Notes under the pieces: generated by a model | The model's database searches: none | Seen by the model: only the letters and a program-made list of their open reading frames with translations | What the model was told of the DNA's origin: nothing | Translations under genes and position numbers: made by a program | Part shown: piece by piece, positions 47,329 to 56,841 of the stretch | Position numbering within the stretch: position 1 is the stretch's first letter | Layout of the letters: each line of letters opens with the position of its first letter | Assembly (NCBI GenBank): GCA_030615855.1 | Contig: JAUWYL010000001.1 | Span: forward strand, 62,001 to 126,000 | Length of the DNA stretch: 64,000 nt | Source: a bacterium | GTDB taxonomy: Bacteria; UBP18; UBA7526 | Direction of reading: 5' to 3'

Positions 47329-47913
47329 ATGATCGTTGGAATAGATATCGATGGAGTAATAGCCGATTCTGAACCTGCTTACCGAAGAATGATAAATAGG
47401 TTATTCAATCTCCGTCTTAAACAAAAGGACATCACTTCCTATAAGTATGAGGAGTGTGCCGGGCTAACAGATGACCAGATGCGCCTCTTCTGGAAGACCT
47501 TCTACCACGAAGGAGGCTGGCTAAAGATTAAGCCCATTAAAGGAGTAAAAAAGTTCTTAGATAAGTTAAAAAGAGAGAAGCACAGAATAGTCATCGTTAC
47601 CTCCCGACCGAGGAAACATATTAAGAAGGAGACCTTACAGTGGTTAAAGGAACATAAGATGCCCTATTCCGAACTCATCTTCTTAGAGAATCACAAAAGC
47701 AAGCACCAGGCAGCCCTATTACGTGGCCACAGATTCGATTATTTCATTGAAGATTACTATAAGTATGCCTTGGACCTTGCTAAAAGAAAGGTAAAGGTCT
47801 TACTTATGGATTATCCCTGGAATAGATGGGGAAAGCCCCATCCCAATATCAAGAGAATCAAGAGTCTAAAAGAAGCAGAAGCAATTATTTCAAAAGAAAG
47901 GACTATCAAGTGA
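47329..47913 (+). CDS. HAD-like 5'(3')-deoxyribonucleotidase family protein
   Basis: IVGIDIDGVIADSEPAYRRMIN, IVTSRPRKHIKKETLQWL, LLMDYPWNR. Confidence 0.7.
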   Translation: MIVGIDIDGVIADSEPAYRRMINRLFNLRLKQKDITSYKYEECAGLTDDQMRLFWKTFYHEGGWLKIKPIKGVKKFLDKLKREKHRIVIVTSRPRKHIKKETLQWLKEHKMPYSELIFLENHKSKHQAALLRGHRFDYFIEDYYKYALDLAKRKVKVLLMDYPWNRWGKPHPNIKRIKSLKEAEAIISKERTIK

Positions 47914-48944
47914 AGAATAGAAAGGGATGGAGAATATCACTTCTCTTCCTTCTGATTCTACTTTTTGGATTTGCTCCTGCAGAAATAGAGAAGCCCACTA
48001 TTGCCCCCGTTCTGAATCAGAGCTATCTTCCTCAGGCCCGGGAGCTGATCCAAGGAACTAAGGAGTATATCCATATCCTTCTTCTGGAGATCCATAAGGA
48101 TGGTACTACTATAAGCTTAATGGAAGACCTTATCTCTGCCCAGAAAAGAGGAGTAGAGATAAAGGTCTTGTTAGAGAATAATCTTTTCTGTAATCAGGAG
48201 AGCTTTTCCTATTTCAGGGGAAAGGGGATCGAGGCCCGACTTGATTCACCGAAGAAGTTCCTCCACCATAAGCTCATGATTATTGATGGAAAGGAAGTCC
48301 TTCTTGGTTCCACCAACTGGAGTTATATGTCTCTGGATTACAATAATGAGACTAATGTTCTCATTAAAGATGCAGATGTTGCCCGTTATTATGAAGAGTA
48401 CTTTCAACTCCTCTGGAAGGATCCTACCCAAGAACCTGAGGTGCCTTTATTGAAAACAAAAAAAGTTATTCCCTTAGCAGTAAAAAGGGACTATTTTAGC
48501 GAGCTCCATAATTTGCTTAGTAAAGCCCAGAAGCGAATCCATATTATAATGTATGGCATGAGATACTATCCCCAGTATCAGGATAGCATAGTAAATACCA
48601 TACTCAATGATTTAATATGGGCTAAAAAAAGAGGGGTGGAGGTCAAGGTTCTCTTAGAAAAGAGCGATTATAATCAGAAACTGAATAGATACAATGAAGA
48701 GGCTGCCCAGTATTTAGAAGAGAATGGGGTAGAGGTAAGGTTTGATTCTCCGGAGGTTCACACTCATGCTAAACTGATCATTGTTGATGGAGCCACCTTC
48801 TTAGGCTCCAGCAATTGGGGATATGGAGGCCTGGAACTCTACTTAGGTTCTAATGTTCTACTGCTTGCTCCCCAGATAACAGATTCTTACGAAAAGTATT
48901 TTCAAAGACTCTGGGCCCAGAGTGGAGAAGAGGGAAAAAGGTGA
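47910..48944 (+). CDS. Phospholipase D-like protein with signal peptide
   Basis: Two HxK(x)4D motifs: HHKLMIIDGKEVLLGSTNWS and HAKLIIVDGATFLGSSNWG. Confidence 0.85.
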   Translation: MKNRKGWRISLLFLLILLFGFAPAEIEKPTIAPVLNQSYLPQARELIQGTKEYIHILLLEIHKDGTTISLMEDLISAQKRGVEIKVLLENNLFCNQESFSYFRGKGIEARLDSPKKFLHHKLMIIDGKEVLLGSTNWSYMSLDYNNETNVLIKDADVARYYEEYFQLLWKDPTQEPEVPLLKTKKVIPLAVKRDYFSELHNLLSKAQKRIHIIMYGMRYYPQYQDSIVNTILNDLIWAKKRGVEVKVLLEKSDYNQKLNRYNEEAAQYLEENGVEVRFDSPEVHTHAKLIIVDGATFLGSSNWGYGGLELYLGSNVLLLAPQITDSYEKYFQRLWAQSGEEGKR

Positions 48945-48947
48945 AGA

Positions 48948-49112
48948 ATGAAAAGAAAACCGCATCTTCATGAAATTGAGGAGAGGGAGAGGAAAAAGAA
49001 GGGGATTATCAGGTTCAGATGCGAGCATTGCCGGGAGATGGTGAAGATAGCAAGTGAGCCTCCCCTCCCCGTTTACTGTCCAAACTGTGGGAGATTGATG
49101 AAGAAACTATAG
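48948..49112 (+). CDS. Small zinc-ribbon protein (54 aa)
   Basis: MKRKPHLHEIEERERKKKGIIRFRCEHCREMVKIASEPPLPVYCPNCGRLMKKL; CxxC...CxxC; not in the ORF track. Confidence 0.7.
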   Translation: MKRKPHLHEIEERERKKKGIIRFRCEHCREMVKIASEPPLPVYCPNCGRLMKKL

Positions 49113-49124
49113 GGAGGAGCGGAA

Positions 49125-49811
49125 ATGATGGAGAGGATGACCTTAAAGGATCTCCCCCAGGCAGAAAGGCCCAGGGAGAGGCTCATAAGATATGGCCCAG
49201 ATAAGCTATCCCTTACTGAGCTCTTAGCCATTGTTATTGGTAAGGGAACCCCGGGAGAGCCGGTCTCTGTTCTTTCCTCTCGCCTGTTGAGCAAGTTCGG
49301 TGACCTCAATAGGTTAGAAGAAGCCTCTATAGAAGAATTGACTAAAATCAAGGGGATTGGTCAGGCAAAGGCCACCCAGATAAAAGCGGCCTTAGAACTG
49401 GGAAAAAGATTATTCTCTCAAGAAGAGATCAAAGGAAAGACGATTCAGACCGCCGAAGATGTCTATAAATTAATGAGAGCGGAGTTTAAGAATAAGAAGA
49501 AGGAACACTTCAACCTCGTTCTATTGAATACCAGGAATCAGTTGATCAGGAAGGTATCGGTATCCAAGGGGACCTTGAACGCCAGTCTCATCCATCCTCG
49601 GGAGGTCTTCAAGTCCGCCCTTTCTCACTCTGCAGCCTCGGTTATTTTAGTCCACAATCATCCTTCTGGAGATCCCAAACCGAGTGATGATGATATAAAG
49701 ATTACCAAGAGGCTCATTGAAGCCGGGAAGATAATGGGCATCGAAGTCCATGACCATGTGATTATGGCTGGTGATAGATACACCAGCCTCAAGGCCCAAA
49801 AACTCATTTAG
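49125..49811 (+). CDS. radC: RadC family (JAB domain) protein
   Basis: DLPQAERPRERLIRYGPDKLSLTELLAIVIGKGT, HNHPSGDPKPSDDDI, VHDHVIMAGDRY. Confidence 0.94.
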   Translation: MMERMTLKDLPQAERPRERLIRYGPDKLSLTELLAIVIGKGTPGEPVSVLSSRLLSKFGDLNRLEEASIEELTKIKGIGQAKATQIKAALELGKRLFSQEEIKGKTIQTAEDVYKLMRAEFKNKKKEHFNLVLLNTRNQLIRKVSVSKGTLNASLIHPREVFKSALSHSAASVILVHNHPSGDPKPSDDDIKITKRLIEAGKIMGIEVHDHVIMAGDRYTSLKAQKLI

Positions 49812-49823
49812 GAGGAATCAAAG

Positions 49824-50450
49824 ATGGTTGAAGAAAAGAAACCCGAAGAAGAGCTAAAGCCAGAAGAAAAGGAGAAGGAAGAACCTGCGCCAGAGGAAAA
49901 ACCTGCAACTCTGTCTGTCGACGAGGCAGGCGCAGAGGCCGCAGAGAAACCCGCAAAGCCCGCAGAGGAAAAGAAGCCAAAGGAGGAGATTGAAAAAATT
50001 CTAAAAGAAGAAAAACCAGTAGATGCCCCAGAAGAGATACCAAAGCCTCCTGAGAAACCAGAGGAGGAAGTGCCGAAGCCTGAGGAAAAGATAGAAGAGA
50101 AGCCTCCCGAAGCTCCTAAGCCAGAGCCTGAAGTAAAGCCAGAAGAAAAACCTAAAGAAGAAAAACCTGTTGAGGCACCAAAAGAAGCACCATCCGTTGA
50201 GGAAAAGAAACTACCGGAAGAAAAAGCAAAACCAGAAGAAATTAAAGCACCGGAAGCCAAAGCACCACCAAAGCCCAAAGAGGAAAAGAAGAGAAAGAAA
50301 ATAAGGAATATGAATCTGGAAGAGATAGAGAAGAAATTAAAAGAGACAAAGGAGAGGATGGGGGGATTACAATCAAAGTATGCCCAGCATCTCCTTCAGA
50401 GAAAGGAAGAACTCTTGAAGAAACAGGAAGGCCAACCTAAGAAAGAATAA
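49824..50450 (+). CDS. Pro/Glu/Lys-rich low-complexity protein
   Basis: PEEKPKEEKPVEAPKEAP repeats, coiled-coil C-terminus. Confidence 0.65.
   Translation: MVEEKKPEEELKPEEKEKEEPAPEEKPATLSVDEAGAEAAEKPAKPAEEKKPKEEIEKILKEEKPVDAPEEIPKPPEKPEEEVPKPEEKIEEKPPEAPKPEPEVKPEEKPKEEKPVEAPKEAPSVEEKKLPEEKAKPEEIKAPEAKAPPKPKEEKKRKKIRNMNLEEIEKKLKETKERMGGLQSKYAQHLLQRKEELLKKQEGQPKKE
49911..49945 (+). repeat. CTGTCTGTCGACGAGGCAGGCGCAGAGGCCGCAG hairpin core (copy of the valS element)
   Basis: Matches valS CTGTCTGCCGAGGAGGCAGGCGCAGATGACCGCAG closely. Confidence 0.8.
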
Positions 50451-50473
50451 AGATCAAAACATTAGCCATCTAA

Positions 50474-50600
50474 TACAAAAGGTTACTATCAGTTACTAGT
50501 GGTTACTATCGGTTACTAAGCGTTACTGCAACTGTTAGTAACAGCGAAGCGTAGTAACTATTAGTAACAGTCCCGCATTTACGGGATGTAGTAACCGTTT
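50474..50600. repeat. Intergenic decamer array (GGTTACTATC) with inverted half and hairpin
   Basis: GGTTACTATCAGTTACTAGTGGTTACTATCGGTTACTAAG ... TAGTAACTATTAGTAACAGTCCCGcatttaCGGGATGTAGTAACCG. Confidence 0.88.
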
Positions 50601-50621
50601 AGAGAGAGGAGGTGATAGAAA

Positions 50622-50882
50622 ATGGCAGAGGAGAAAAAGATTGGCGTGGTGACCCACTACTTTGGCAAGATCACTGTGGCCATCATCAAGATCGAGGAAG
50701 AGGGCCTCAAGATAGGGGATACCATCCACTTCAAGGGCCACACCTCAGACTTCACCCAAAAGGTGGAGTCCATGGAACTGGAGCATAAGACCATTCAGGA
50801 GGCCAAGGTGGGAGAGTCTATCGGCATCAAGGTTTCTGAGCATGCCCGAGAAGGGGATGTAGTCTACAAAGTGATAGAATAG
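50622..50882 (+). CDS. Translation elongation factor-like (EF-Tu domain 2-like) small protein
   Basis: IGVVTHYFGKITVAIIKIEEEGLKIGDTIHFKGHTSDFTQKVESMEL. Confidence 0.8.
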   Translation: MAEEKKIGVVTHYFGKITVAIIKIEEEGLKIGDTIHFKGHTSDFTQKVESMELEHKTIQEAKVGESIGIKVSEHAREGDVVYKVIE

Positions 50883-51007
50883 TTGACAAGTATATAAGGA
50901 AAATAGTTGGATTAGTATATTGGGTGGATTTTTAATTCAACCAGTCCAACCAATCCACCTATTTCACTACCCTATACCTTGTCAGCTAACTGGATTCTGT
51001 GGTATCT

Positions 51008-51361
51008 ATGGAGAGAAAAGAGTTTGAGAGATTGGTTCTCAGAGCGCTCGAGGAACTGCCGGAGAGGTTTCGCAAAAAATTGGAGAACATCGAAATCGTG
51101 GTTGAAGACAAGCCTCGGACCACTACTCTGTCAGAATGTGAAATATCTCCTTCGACTACACTTCTTGGCCTATATCAGGGAGTGCCTCTGAAGAAGAGGG
51201 GCCCTTGGTATGGAAACATATTGCCGGATAAGATAACCATCTATCAAAAACCAATTGAGTTGCTCTGTCGTAGTCGGAGAAAGATAGAAGAACGAGTGCG
51301 TGAGGTAGTGAGGCATGAAATCGGCCACTACTTTGGACTCAAGGAAAAGGATTTAAGATGA
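51008..51361 (+). CDS. Metallopeptidase family (zincin-like) protein
   Basis: LPERFRKKLENIEIVVED, GNILPDKITIYQKPIE, VVRHEIGHYFGL (HExxH). Confidence 0.85.
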   Translation: MERKEFERLVLRALEELPERFRKKLENIEIVVEDKPRTTTLSECEISPSTTLLGLYQGVPLKKRGPWYGNILPDKITIYQKPIELLCRSRRKIEERVREVVRHEIGHYFGLKEKDLR

Positions 51362-51419
51362 AGAGGATAAGGGCTATTCCGGGAGTGGCAACCACAGATA
51401 CCCTGATTACTGCTGAGCT

Positions 51420-51560
51420 GTGAGAAGAGGAAGCGGAAGGTCGGGAAGGAAGATAGACTATAGAAAGAATAAGAAGGGCCACAAGCTCCTCAAGAGACTG
51501 GCCTACAAGTATGAAATAACTCGGAAATCGAGGGTCGAGGATCGAGGGTCGAAAATTTAG
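51420..51560 (+). CDS. Possible small basic protein whose C-terminus is a heptamer array
   Basis: MRRGSGRSGRKIDYRKNKKGHKLLKRLAYKYEITRKSRVEDRGSKI; ends in ATCGAGG/GTCGAGG array. Confidence 0.3.
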   Translation: MRRGSGRSGRKIDYRKNKKGHKLLKRLAYKYEITRKSRVEDRGSKI

Positions 51561-51561
51561 A

Positions 51562-51987
51562 ATGGCCAAAAGAGAATTCTCTGCGGGTGGCATCGTAATC
51601 AAGAAAGAAAAAGGAAGACTCAAGATTCTCCTGATCAAGGATGGCTATGGAAGGTGGACTTGGCCGAAGGGGAATATCAGAAAGGATGAGTCCAGCGAAG
51701 ATGCTGCCCTGCGGGAAACACAAGAAGAGACTGGCCTCAAGAAACTCCAGACAATAGAAAAATTCGACAGGATAAACTACTTCTACCGCTTACGTGGAGA
51801 TCTAATCTTCAAGACCGTCTATCTCTTCCTGATGGAAGCAAGAGGGAGAGAAAAATTTGAGATCCAGACCTCAGAGATCCGGGATGCTAAATGGTTCACT
51901 CCTGAAGAAGCACTTAAGGCTGTGGCCTATAAAGGCTCAAAAGAGATTCTAAAAAAAGCCATCGAAAAAGCAAAAGAGCGCCTATAA
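51562..51987 (+). CDS. NUDIX hydrolase
   Basis: SAGGIVIKKEKGRLKILLIKDGYGRWTWPKGNIRKDESSEDAALRETQEETGL. Confidence 0.93.
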   Translation: MAKREFSAGGIVIKKEKGRLKILLIKDGYGRWTWPKGNIRKDESSEDAALRETQEETGLKKLQTIEKFDRINYFYRLRGDLIFKTVYLFLMEARGREKFEIQTSEIRDAKWFTPEEALKAVAYKGSKEILKKAIEKAKERL

Positions 51988-51996
51988 CCCCCGCAA

Positions 51997-52071
51997 GCCC
52001 CTGTAGTTCAAAGGATAGAGCACCAGCCTCCGGAGCTGGGTGTGCAGGTTCGATTCCTGCCAGGGGCGCCA
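51997..52071 (+). tRNA. tRNA-Arg (anticodon CCG)
   Basis: GCCCCTG...CAGGGGCGCCA acceptor with encoded CCA; anticodon arm CCAGC-CTCCGGA-GCTGG; GGTTCGATTCC T-arm. Confidence 0.95.
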
Positions 52072-52081
52072 TCACTTTTCT

Positions 52082-52120
52082 TTTTAACTGTTCACTGTAA
52101 ACTGGTTACTGTTAACTCCC
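52082..52120. repeat. Intergenic AACTGTTC/ACTGGTTA array
   Basis: AACTGTTCACTGTAAACTGGTTACTGTTAACTCCC. Confidence 0.75.
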
Positions 52121-52138
52121 AAGCGAAGCGAGGGTAAG

Positions 52139-52534
52139 ATGAAATATAAAGATACTGGAGTCTGTTTCGTCTGTGGCGAGAAGAATGAGAGGGGTTTGAA
52201 ACTCTCCTTTGAATTCGATAAGGAAAAGAAGAAAATCAAGACCCTCCTTAGGCCTCAGGAATGGCAGCAGGGCTTTGGGGGAATTGTCCATGGAGGATTC
52301 CTGGCTACCTTATTGGATGAGGTCATGGTGAAATTAGCATACGAAATTGGGACTCCGGCCGTGACTGCAGAGATGAACCTCCGCTTCAAAGAACCAGCAA
52401 GAATAGATAAAGATATTATTGTGACTGGTGAAATAATAAAAGAGACCAAGAGAATAATCTATACTAAGGCAAATGCTAAATATCGAGAAGGAAATATCGT
52501 TGCCGAGGCAGAAGGAAAGTTAGTAAGAATATAG
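52139..52534 (+). CDS. PaaI-like hotdog thioesterase
   Basis: QGFGGIVHGGFLATLLDEVMVKLAYEIGTPAVTAEMNLRFKEPA. Confidence 0.85.
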   Translation: MKYKDTGVCFVCGEKNERGLKLSFEFDKEKKKIKTLLRPQEWQQGFGGIVHGGFLATLLDEVMVKLAYEIGTPAVTAEMNLRFKEPARIDKDIIVTGEIIKETKRIIYTKANAKYREGNIVAEAEGKLVRI

Positions 52535-52599
52535 ATTAATGAGACATCTCACTCTTAGTATGTTGGAATCATTCGCACGAATGAGCGAATGATAAATTA

Positions 52600-53424
52600 A
52601 TGTTAGTTGTTAAAGAGAAAGTATGTAAGTCTATCCTGAGTAAATCTGGTATTACTGATTACTCTTTGAACTGCTATACTGGTTGTGAGCATGGCTGCCT
52701 ATACTGCTACGCTCGCTTTATGCGGGGATATACGGGACATAAGGAGCCCTGGGGAAAGTTCGTCGATGTCAAAGTAAACGCCCCCTTAGTCCTGGAGAAA
52801 GAGATAAAGAGAAAGCCAAGGGGTGAGGTCTTCGTAAGTTCTGTATGTGACCCTTATCAACCCTTAGAAGAAAAATATCAGTTAACCAGAAAATGCCTTA
52901 AGATCTTGGTTGAGAATAGATTTCCCATAACCATCCTGACCAAGGGCTCTTTAGTAAAAAGGGATTTCGATATATTAAAAGGTTATCCTCAGGTGGAGTT
53001 AGGCTTGACCATCACCACTATGGATGAAGACTTAAAGAAAAAGATCGAACCCCTTTCTTCCTCAAACAGAGAAAGGATCTCTACTTTGGAAGAAGCCTCA
53101 AAATTAGGGATTAAAAGCTATTGCTTCTTAGGACCCTTCCTTCCCTTCATTGGGGATAGGGAGGAGAGCCTAAAGAGATTATTTGGGGCCGTCTCTTCTT
53201 TAAATTTAGATCATATCTACGTTGACAGATTAAACCTCAGGTTCGGTGTCTGGAAGAGCCTCTATCCCTTCTTAAAAAGGTATTATCCAGAAAATATCTC
53301 TAAAGTAAGTAAAGCACTCTTCAACAAACGAGAGAGCGAAAAGTATTCTTCAGAACTCCACCAGCGAATAAAAGATATAGCAAGAACCTTCCGTTTATTA
53401 GAAAAGATAGAGTTTTGCTTCTGA
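52600..53424 (+). CDS. SPL/radical SAM protein
   Basis: SLNCYTGCEHGCLYCYARFM, VFVSSVCDPYQPLEEKYQLTR. Confidence 0.9.
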   Translation: MLVVKEKVCKSILSKSGITDYSLNCYTGCEHGCLYCYARFMRGYTGHKEPWGKFVDVKVNAPLVLEKEIKRKPRGEVFVSSVCDPYQPLEEKYQLTRKCLKILVENRFPITILTKGSLVKRDFDILKGYPQVELGLTITTMDEDLKKKIEPLSSSNRERISTLEEASKLGIKSYCFLGPFLPFIGDREESLKRLFGAVSSLNLDHIYVDRLNLRFGVWKSLYPFLKRYYPENISKVSKALFNKRESEKYSSELHQRIKDIARTFRLLEKIEFCF

Positions 53425-54425
53425 TGATTGAGGTAAAGGCACCTACCAGGGTGGATTTAGCAGGAGGGACGTTAGATATCTACCCCCTCTATCTCTTTGA
53501 GGAGGGAAGCCTAACGGTTAATGTAGCCATTAACCTTTATTCCCAGGTAAAGATAGAGAAGAGAAGAGATAAAAGGATTCATATTAATTCTTTGGATTTG
53601 GGAAAAGAAGTTAGGGCAAAGGATATTGAGTCTCTGAAGTATGGAACGGAACTTGATTATCTCATCCGGATCATTAAGTTCTTTGCCCCTTCCAATATGG
53701 GTCTAAATATCACTACCAGGTGTCAGGCACCGAGGGGCTCTGGGATAGGTGGTTCCTCATCCTTTGCATTGGCATTGAGCGCTGGACTGAATAGATTGAG
53801 AAAGAAGAAATACAGTTTGGAAGAACTCATAGATATCGATACCGATTTAGAGGTTCAGAGTATCGGCACTCCCACCGGAAAGCAGGACTACTATGCCGCT
53901 GCCTATGGAGGAGTGAATGCCATCTGGTATGGCGTAGAGAAGGATCGGATTGAGTCTCTATTGAAAGGAAGGATGATTAAGAGATTAGAAGAACACCTGA
54001 TCCTGACCTTTACTGGCAAATCAAGGCGCTCCAGTTTTACCAACTGGCAGGCGGTGAGAGAGTACATAGATGGTAGGAAGAGTATAGTAGACAGAATGAA
54101 AAGAATCCGAGAAGCAGCCCTTGATATGCGAGAGGCCATTCTGAAAGACGATTTCAGGAGAGCGGCAGATGCTTTGCATGAAGAGTGGGCGGCGAGGAAG
54201 GGATTGGTAGAAGGAATGGTCACCCCTAAGATAAGAAGAATAATGTCTGTAGCGAAAGAGACCGGAGCCTGGGCGAGCAAGGTATGTGGTGCTGGAGGTG
54301 GAGGTTCAATCATTACTTTCGCTAAACCAGAAAGAAGGAAAAGGGTTATAAAAGCGGTTGAGAAAGTTGGAGGAAGAATCTTAGACTTTAAGATAGCGAG
54401 AAAAGGCCTTAAAATAAGAACCTGA
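53424..54425 (+). CDS. GHMP kinase (heptose-7-phosphate kinase-like)
   Basis: IEVKAPTRVDLAGGTLDIYPLYLF, APRGSGIGGSSSFALALSAGL, KVCGAGGGGSIITFA. Confidence 0.85.
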   Translation: MIEVKAPTRVDLAGGTLDIYPLYLFEEGSLTVNVAINLYSQVKIEKRRDKRIHINSLDLGKEVRAKDIESLKYGTELDYLIRIIKFFAPSNMGLNITTRCQAPRGSGIGGSSSFALALSAGLNRLRKKKYSLEELIDIDTDLEVQSIGTPTGKQDYYAAAYGGVNAIWYGVEKDRIESLLKGRMIKRLEEHLILTFTGKSRRSSFTNWQAVREYIDGRKSIVDRMKRIREAALDMREAILKDDFRRAADALHEEWAARKGLVEGMVTPKIRRIMSVAKETGAWASKVCGAGGGGSIITFAKPERRKRVIKAVEKVGGRILDFKIARKGLKIRT

Positions 54426-54466
54426 CTTCGTCAGAACCTTGTTTCTTTGTTAACACTCAGAAATAA
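54411..54466 (+). repeat. 47-bp-type element at the GHMP kinase 3' end
   Basis: AAAATAAGAACCTGACTTCGTCAGAACCTTGTTTCTTTGTTAACACTCAGAAATAAG; supplies LKIRT*. Confidence 0.85.
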
Positions 54467-54529
54467 GAGAATAAGGATTCCTCCATAATCATTCTGTAAT
54501 CACTGAAATCATTAAAGAAGGAGGCCAAA

Positions 54530-55405
54530 ATGGCAAAGAAATTGAAGTTGGGTTTGCCCAAAGGAAGCCTGCAGGAGTCGACCATCTCCATTTTTGAGAA
54601 GGCCGGCTATCGAATAAGAGTGGATGAGAGGTCCTATTTTCCCTCTATCGATGATCCAGAGATAGAGTGCATGCTCATCCGAGCCCAAGAGATGGCAAGA
54701 TATGTTCAGGATGGGGTCATCGATTGTGGAATAACGGGAAAGGACTGGATAATGGAGAATGGGGCAAAGGTCATTGAGATGGCAGATCTGGTCTATAGCA
54801 AAAGAGGAATGAGGCCGGTGAAATGGGTCTTGGCAGCGCCGGTATCAAGCAAAATAAAGTCGGTTAAGGATTTGCGAGGAAAAAGGATTGCCACAGAGGC
54901 CGTGAATTTAACGAAGGAGTATCTGAGGAAAAATAAGGTGAAGGCAATAGTTGAATTCTCCTGGGGGGCAACAGAAGTCAAACCCCCTAAATTGGCGGAT
55001 GCCATCGTTGAGATCACAGAAACTGGCGCTTCTTTAGAGGCAAATAACCTGAGGATCATTGAGACCATTCTGGAATCTACTCCGAGGCTTATCATGAATA
55101 AAAAATCCTTGAAGGATCCCTGGAAGAGGAAGAAAGTAGAGAAACTTGCTCTCCTTTTAAAGGGGGCCATCAACGCCTTTGGCAAGGTGGGGCTCATGAT
55201 GAATGTGAAAAAGAAGAACCTTAAAAAAGTATTGAAAATTCTCCCCGCCCTTCAGAAGCCTACCGTCTCTCCCTTAAGCGATCCCAGATGGGTGGATGTT
55301 ACTACCATTATTGATGAGAGGGTGGTAAGAGATTTAATTCCTAAACTGAAGGAGGCCGGAGCAAATGGAATCGTAGAATATCCCCTGAACAAGATAATAC
55401 TATAA
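54530..55405 (+). CDS. hisG: ATP phosphoribosyltransferase (long form)
   Basis: [51 protein letters not shown]. Confidence 0.95.
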   Translation: MAKKLKLGLPKGSLQESTISIFEKAGYRIRVDERSYFPSIDDPEIECMLIRAQEMARYVQDGVIDCGITGKDWIMENGAKVIEMADLVYSKRGMRPVKWVLAAPVSSKIKSVKDLRGKRIATEAVNLTKEYLRKNKVKAIVEFSWGATEVKPPKLADAIVEITETGASLEANNLRIIETILESTPRLIMNKKSLKDPWKRKKVEKLALLLKGAINAFGKVGLMMNVKKKNLKKVLKILPALQKPTVSPLSDPRWVDVTTIIDERVVRDLIPKLKEAGANGIVEYPLNKIIL

Positions 55406-55467
55406 AAGTAGAAAAATAAGAAAGTGAGAAAGTGGGAAAGTGAGCAGGTGAGAGGACGAGAGGTTAG

Positions 55468-55611
55468 ATGAAGAGATTTTTGAAAAAGTTGAAATCGCTC
55501 TTCAAGGCGAAAAGATTTTTATGCGATTCCTGCAAGTATGATTATCGAGGTGCCTGTTCTCGCCCTGAGAAACCGAATGCTATCGAATGCCCGGATTATA
55601 AAAAGAGATGA
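55468..55611 (+). CDS. Small Cys-rich protein (47 aa)
   Basis: MKRFLKKLKSLFKAKRFLCDSCKYDYRGACSRPEKPNAIECPDYKKR; four Cys; not in the ORF track. Confidence 0.55.
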   Translation: MKRFLKKLKSLFKAKRFLCDSCKYDYRGACSRPEKPNAIECPDYKKR

Positions 55612-55681
55612 ACGCAAAAGCGCAAAATTGGGTGAAATAGTTAGATTGGGTGAAATAGTTGGATTAAAATCCAGAATAGAG

Positions 55682-55846
55682 GTTTACGGTTTCCGCCAAA
55701 GGCGGACCAGCCTCTGGCTGGAACGGTTTACGGTGTACGATAAAAAACGGTTAACGGTAAACAGTCCCGACGGCTATCGGGACGGGCAAATTGAATAGCA
55801 GCTATTCACCAGCGGGGTAAGTAAAACGCACCGCTCAACAGTTAAC
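55682..55846 (+). repeat. Composite structured repeat, copy 3 (57-nt core 55783-55839)
   Basis: GTTTACGG arms, hairpins CCGCCaaaGGCGG, CCAGCCtctGGCTGG, TCCCGA..TCGGGA, then the 57-nt core. Confidence 0.9.
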
Positions 55847-55874
55847 TAATACCTACCTAAAAGGAGGGAGAGCG

Positions 55875-56213
55875 ATGATTGAATCCTATTCCTTCGGCTC
55901 TATGGTCATTGATGGCAAGGAGTATACCTCTGATCTCATTATCTATCCAGATAGAATTCAGAGCTCTTGGTGGAGGATAGAGGGTCATAAATTAGACATT
56001 GAGGATATAAAAGAAATCTTAGAGGCCAAGCCAGAGGTCCTTGTAGTAGGAACTGGCGCTTCTGGTTTAGTAGAGATTCCAGAGGAGACAGGGAAGCATA
56101 TCAGGTCCAAAGGAATAAGGCTCATCGCCCAGAGGACAGAAGAGGCCTACAAGACTTTTAATGCGCTCTCCAAATCCAAAAAGATCATCGGTGCCTTCCA
56201 CTTAACCTGTTAG
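55875..56213 (+). CDS. Mth938/DUF498-like protein
   Basis: SFGSMVIDGKEYTSDLIIYPDRIQSSWWR, LVVGTGASGLVEI. Confidence 0.85.
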   Translation: MIESYSFGSMVIDGKEYTSDLIIYPDRIQSSWWRIEGHKLDIEDIKEILEAKPEVLVVGTGASGLVEIPEETGKHIRSKGIRLIAQRTEEAYKTFNALSKSKKIIGAFHLTC

Positions 56214-56229
56214 AAAGGGGGTAATAGAA

Positions 56230-56841
56230 ATGAAGAAAGGATTGGTTGTTCTGGGGGTTTTGACAATTATGGGGTTCTTTCTCTCGGGTTTGCTTTTTGC
56301 TCAACAGGCTTCTAGTATCTCTTACGACCAGATAGTAACCTCTCCAACCCAGGGAACTATAACTTCTAAGGTCTGGGTAAAGGGAGAGAAGATGAGGATC
56401 GAGCAGATGGCACAAGGTCAGAAGATGGTCACCCTAATGAAGGAAGGAACCATGTACCTCTACTATCCTGCTCAGAAGATGGCCATGAAGATGGATGTCA
56501 GTGCTGGGGCTGGTCAGGGAAGTGAGAATCCCAAGGATACGATGGAATACCTCAAGAGTATAGAAGCTAGGCCACTAGGTCAGGAGAGGATCGAAGGAAA
56601 ACTATGCGATGTCTACCAGATTACCTATCCCCAGACGGGAGCAAGAGGTAAGATATGGGTCTGGAGGGAGAAGAACTTCCCCTTGAAATCTGTGATGACC
56701 GTTGGCGGTGAAACGATAACTACAAGATACAGAAATATCCAGATGGGTATTAATATCCCAGACAGCTACTTTGAACTTCCTCCAGGAACTCAGATAACGG
56801 ATATGTCCCAGATGATGCCTGGTCTCATTCTCCAAGAGTGA
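56230..56841 (+). CDS. LolA-like / DUF4412-type outer-membrane lipoprotein-sorting-like protein
   Basis: Signal peptide; WVKGEKMRIEQMAQGQKMVTLMKEGTMYLYYPAQKMAMKMD. Confidence 0.7.
   Translation: MKKGLVVLGVLTIMGFFLSGLLFAQQASSISYDQIVTSPTQGTITSKVWVKGEKMRIEQMAQGQKMVTLMKEGTMYLYYPAQKMAMKMDVSAGAGQGSENPKDTMEYLKSIEARPLGQERIEGKLCDVYQITYPQTGARGKIWVWREKNFPLKSVMTVGGETITTRYRNIQMGINIPDSYFELPPGTQITDMSQMMPGLILQE

Noticed and set aside
49824-50450. Pro/Glu/Lys-rich ORF as a repeat artefact
   Set aside because: Kept as CDS: clear RBS, non-repetitive C-terminal coiled coil, and AAG/GAA/CCA codon variation; only the internal 49911-49945 piece is treated as an inserted element.
55538-55798. ORF 55538-55798
   Set aside because: Overlaps the Cys-rich ORF and then runs through the composite repeat (VYGFRQRRTSLWLERFTVYDKK is repeat translation).
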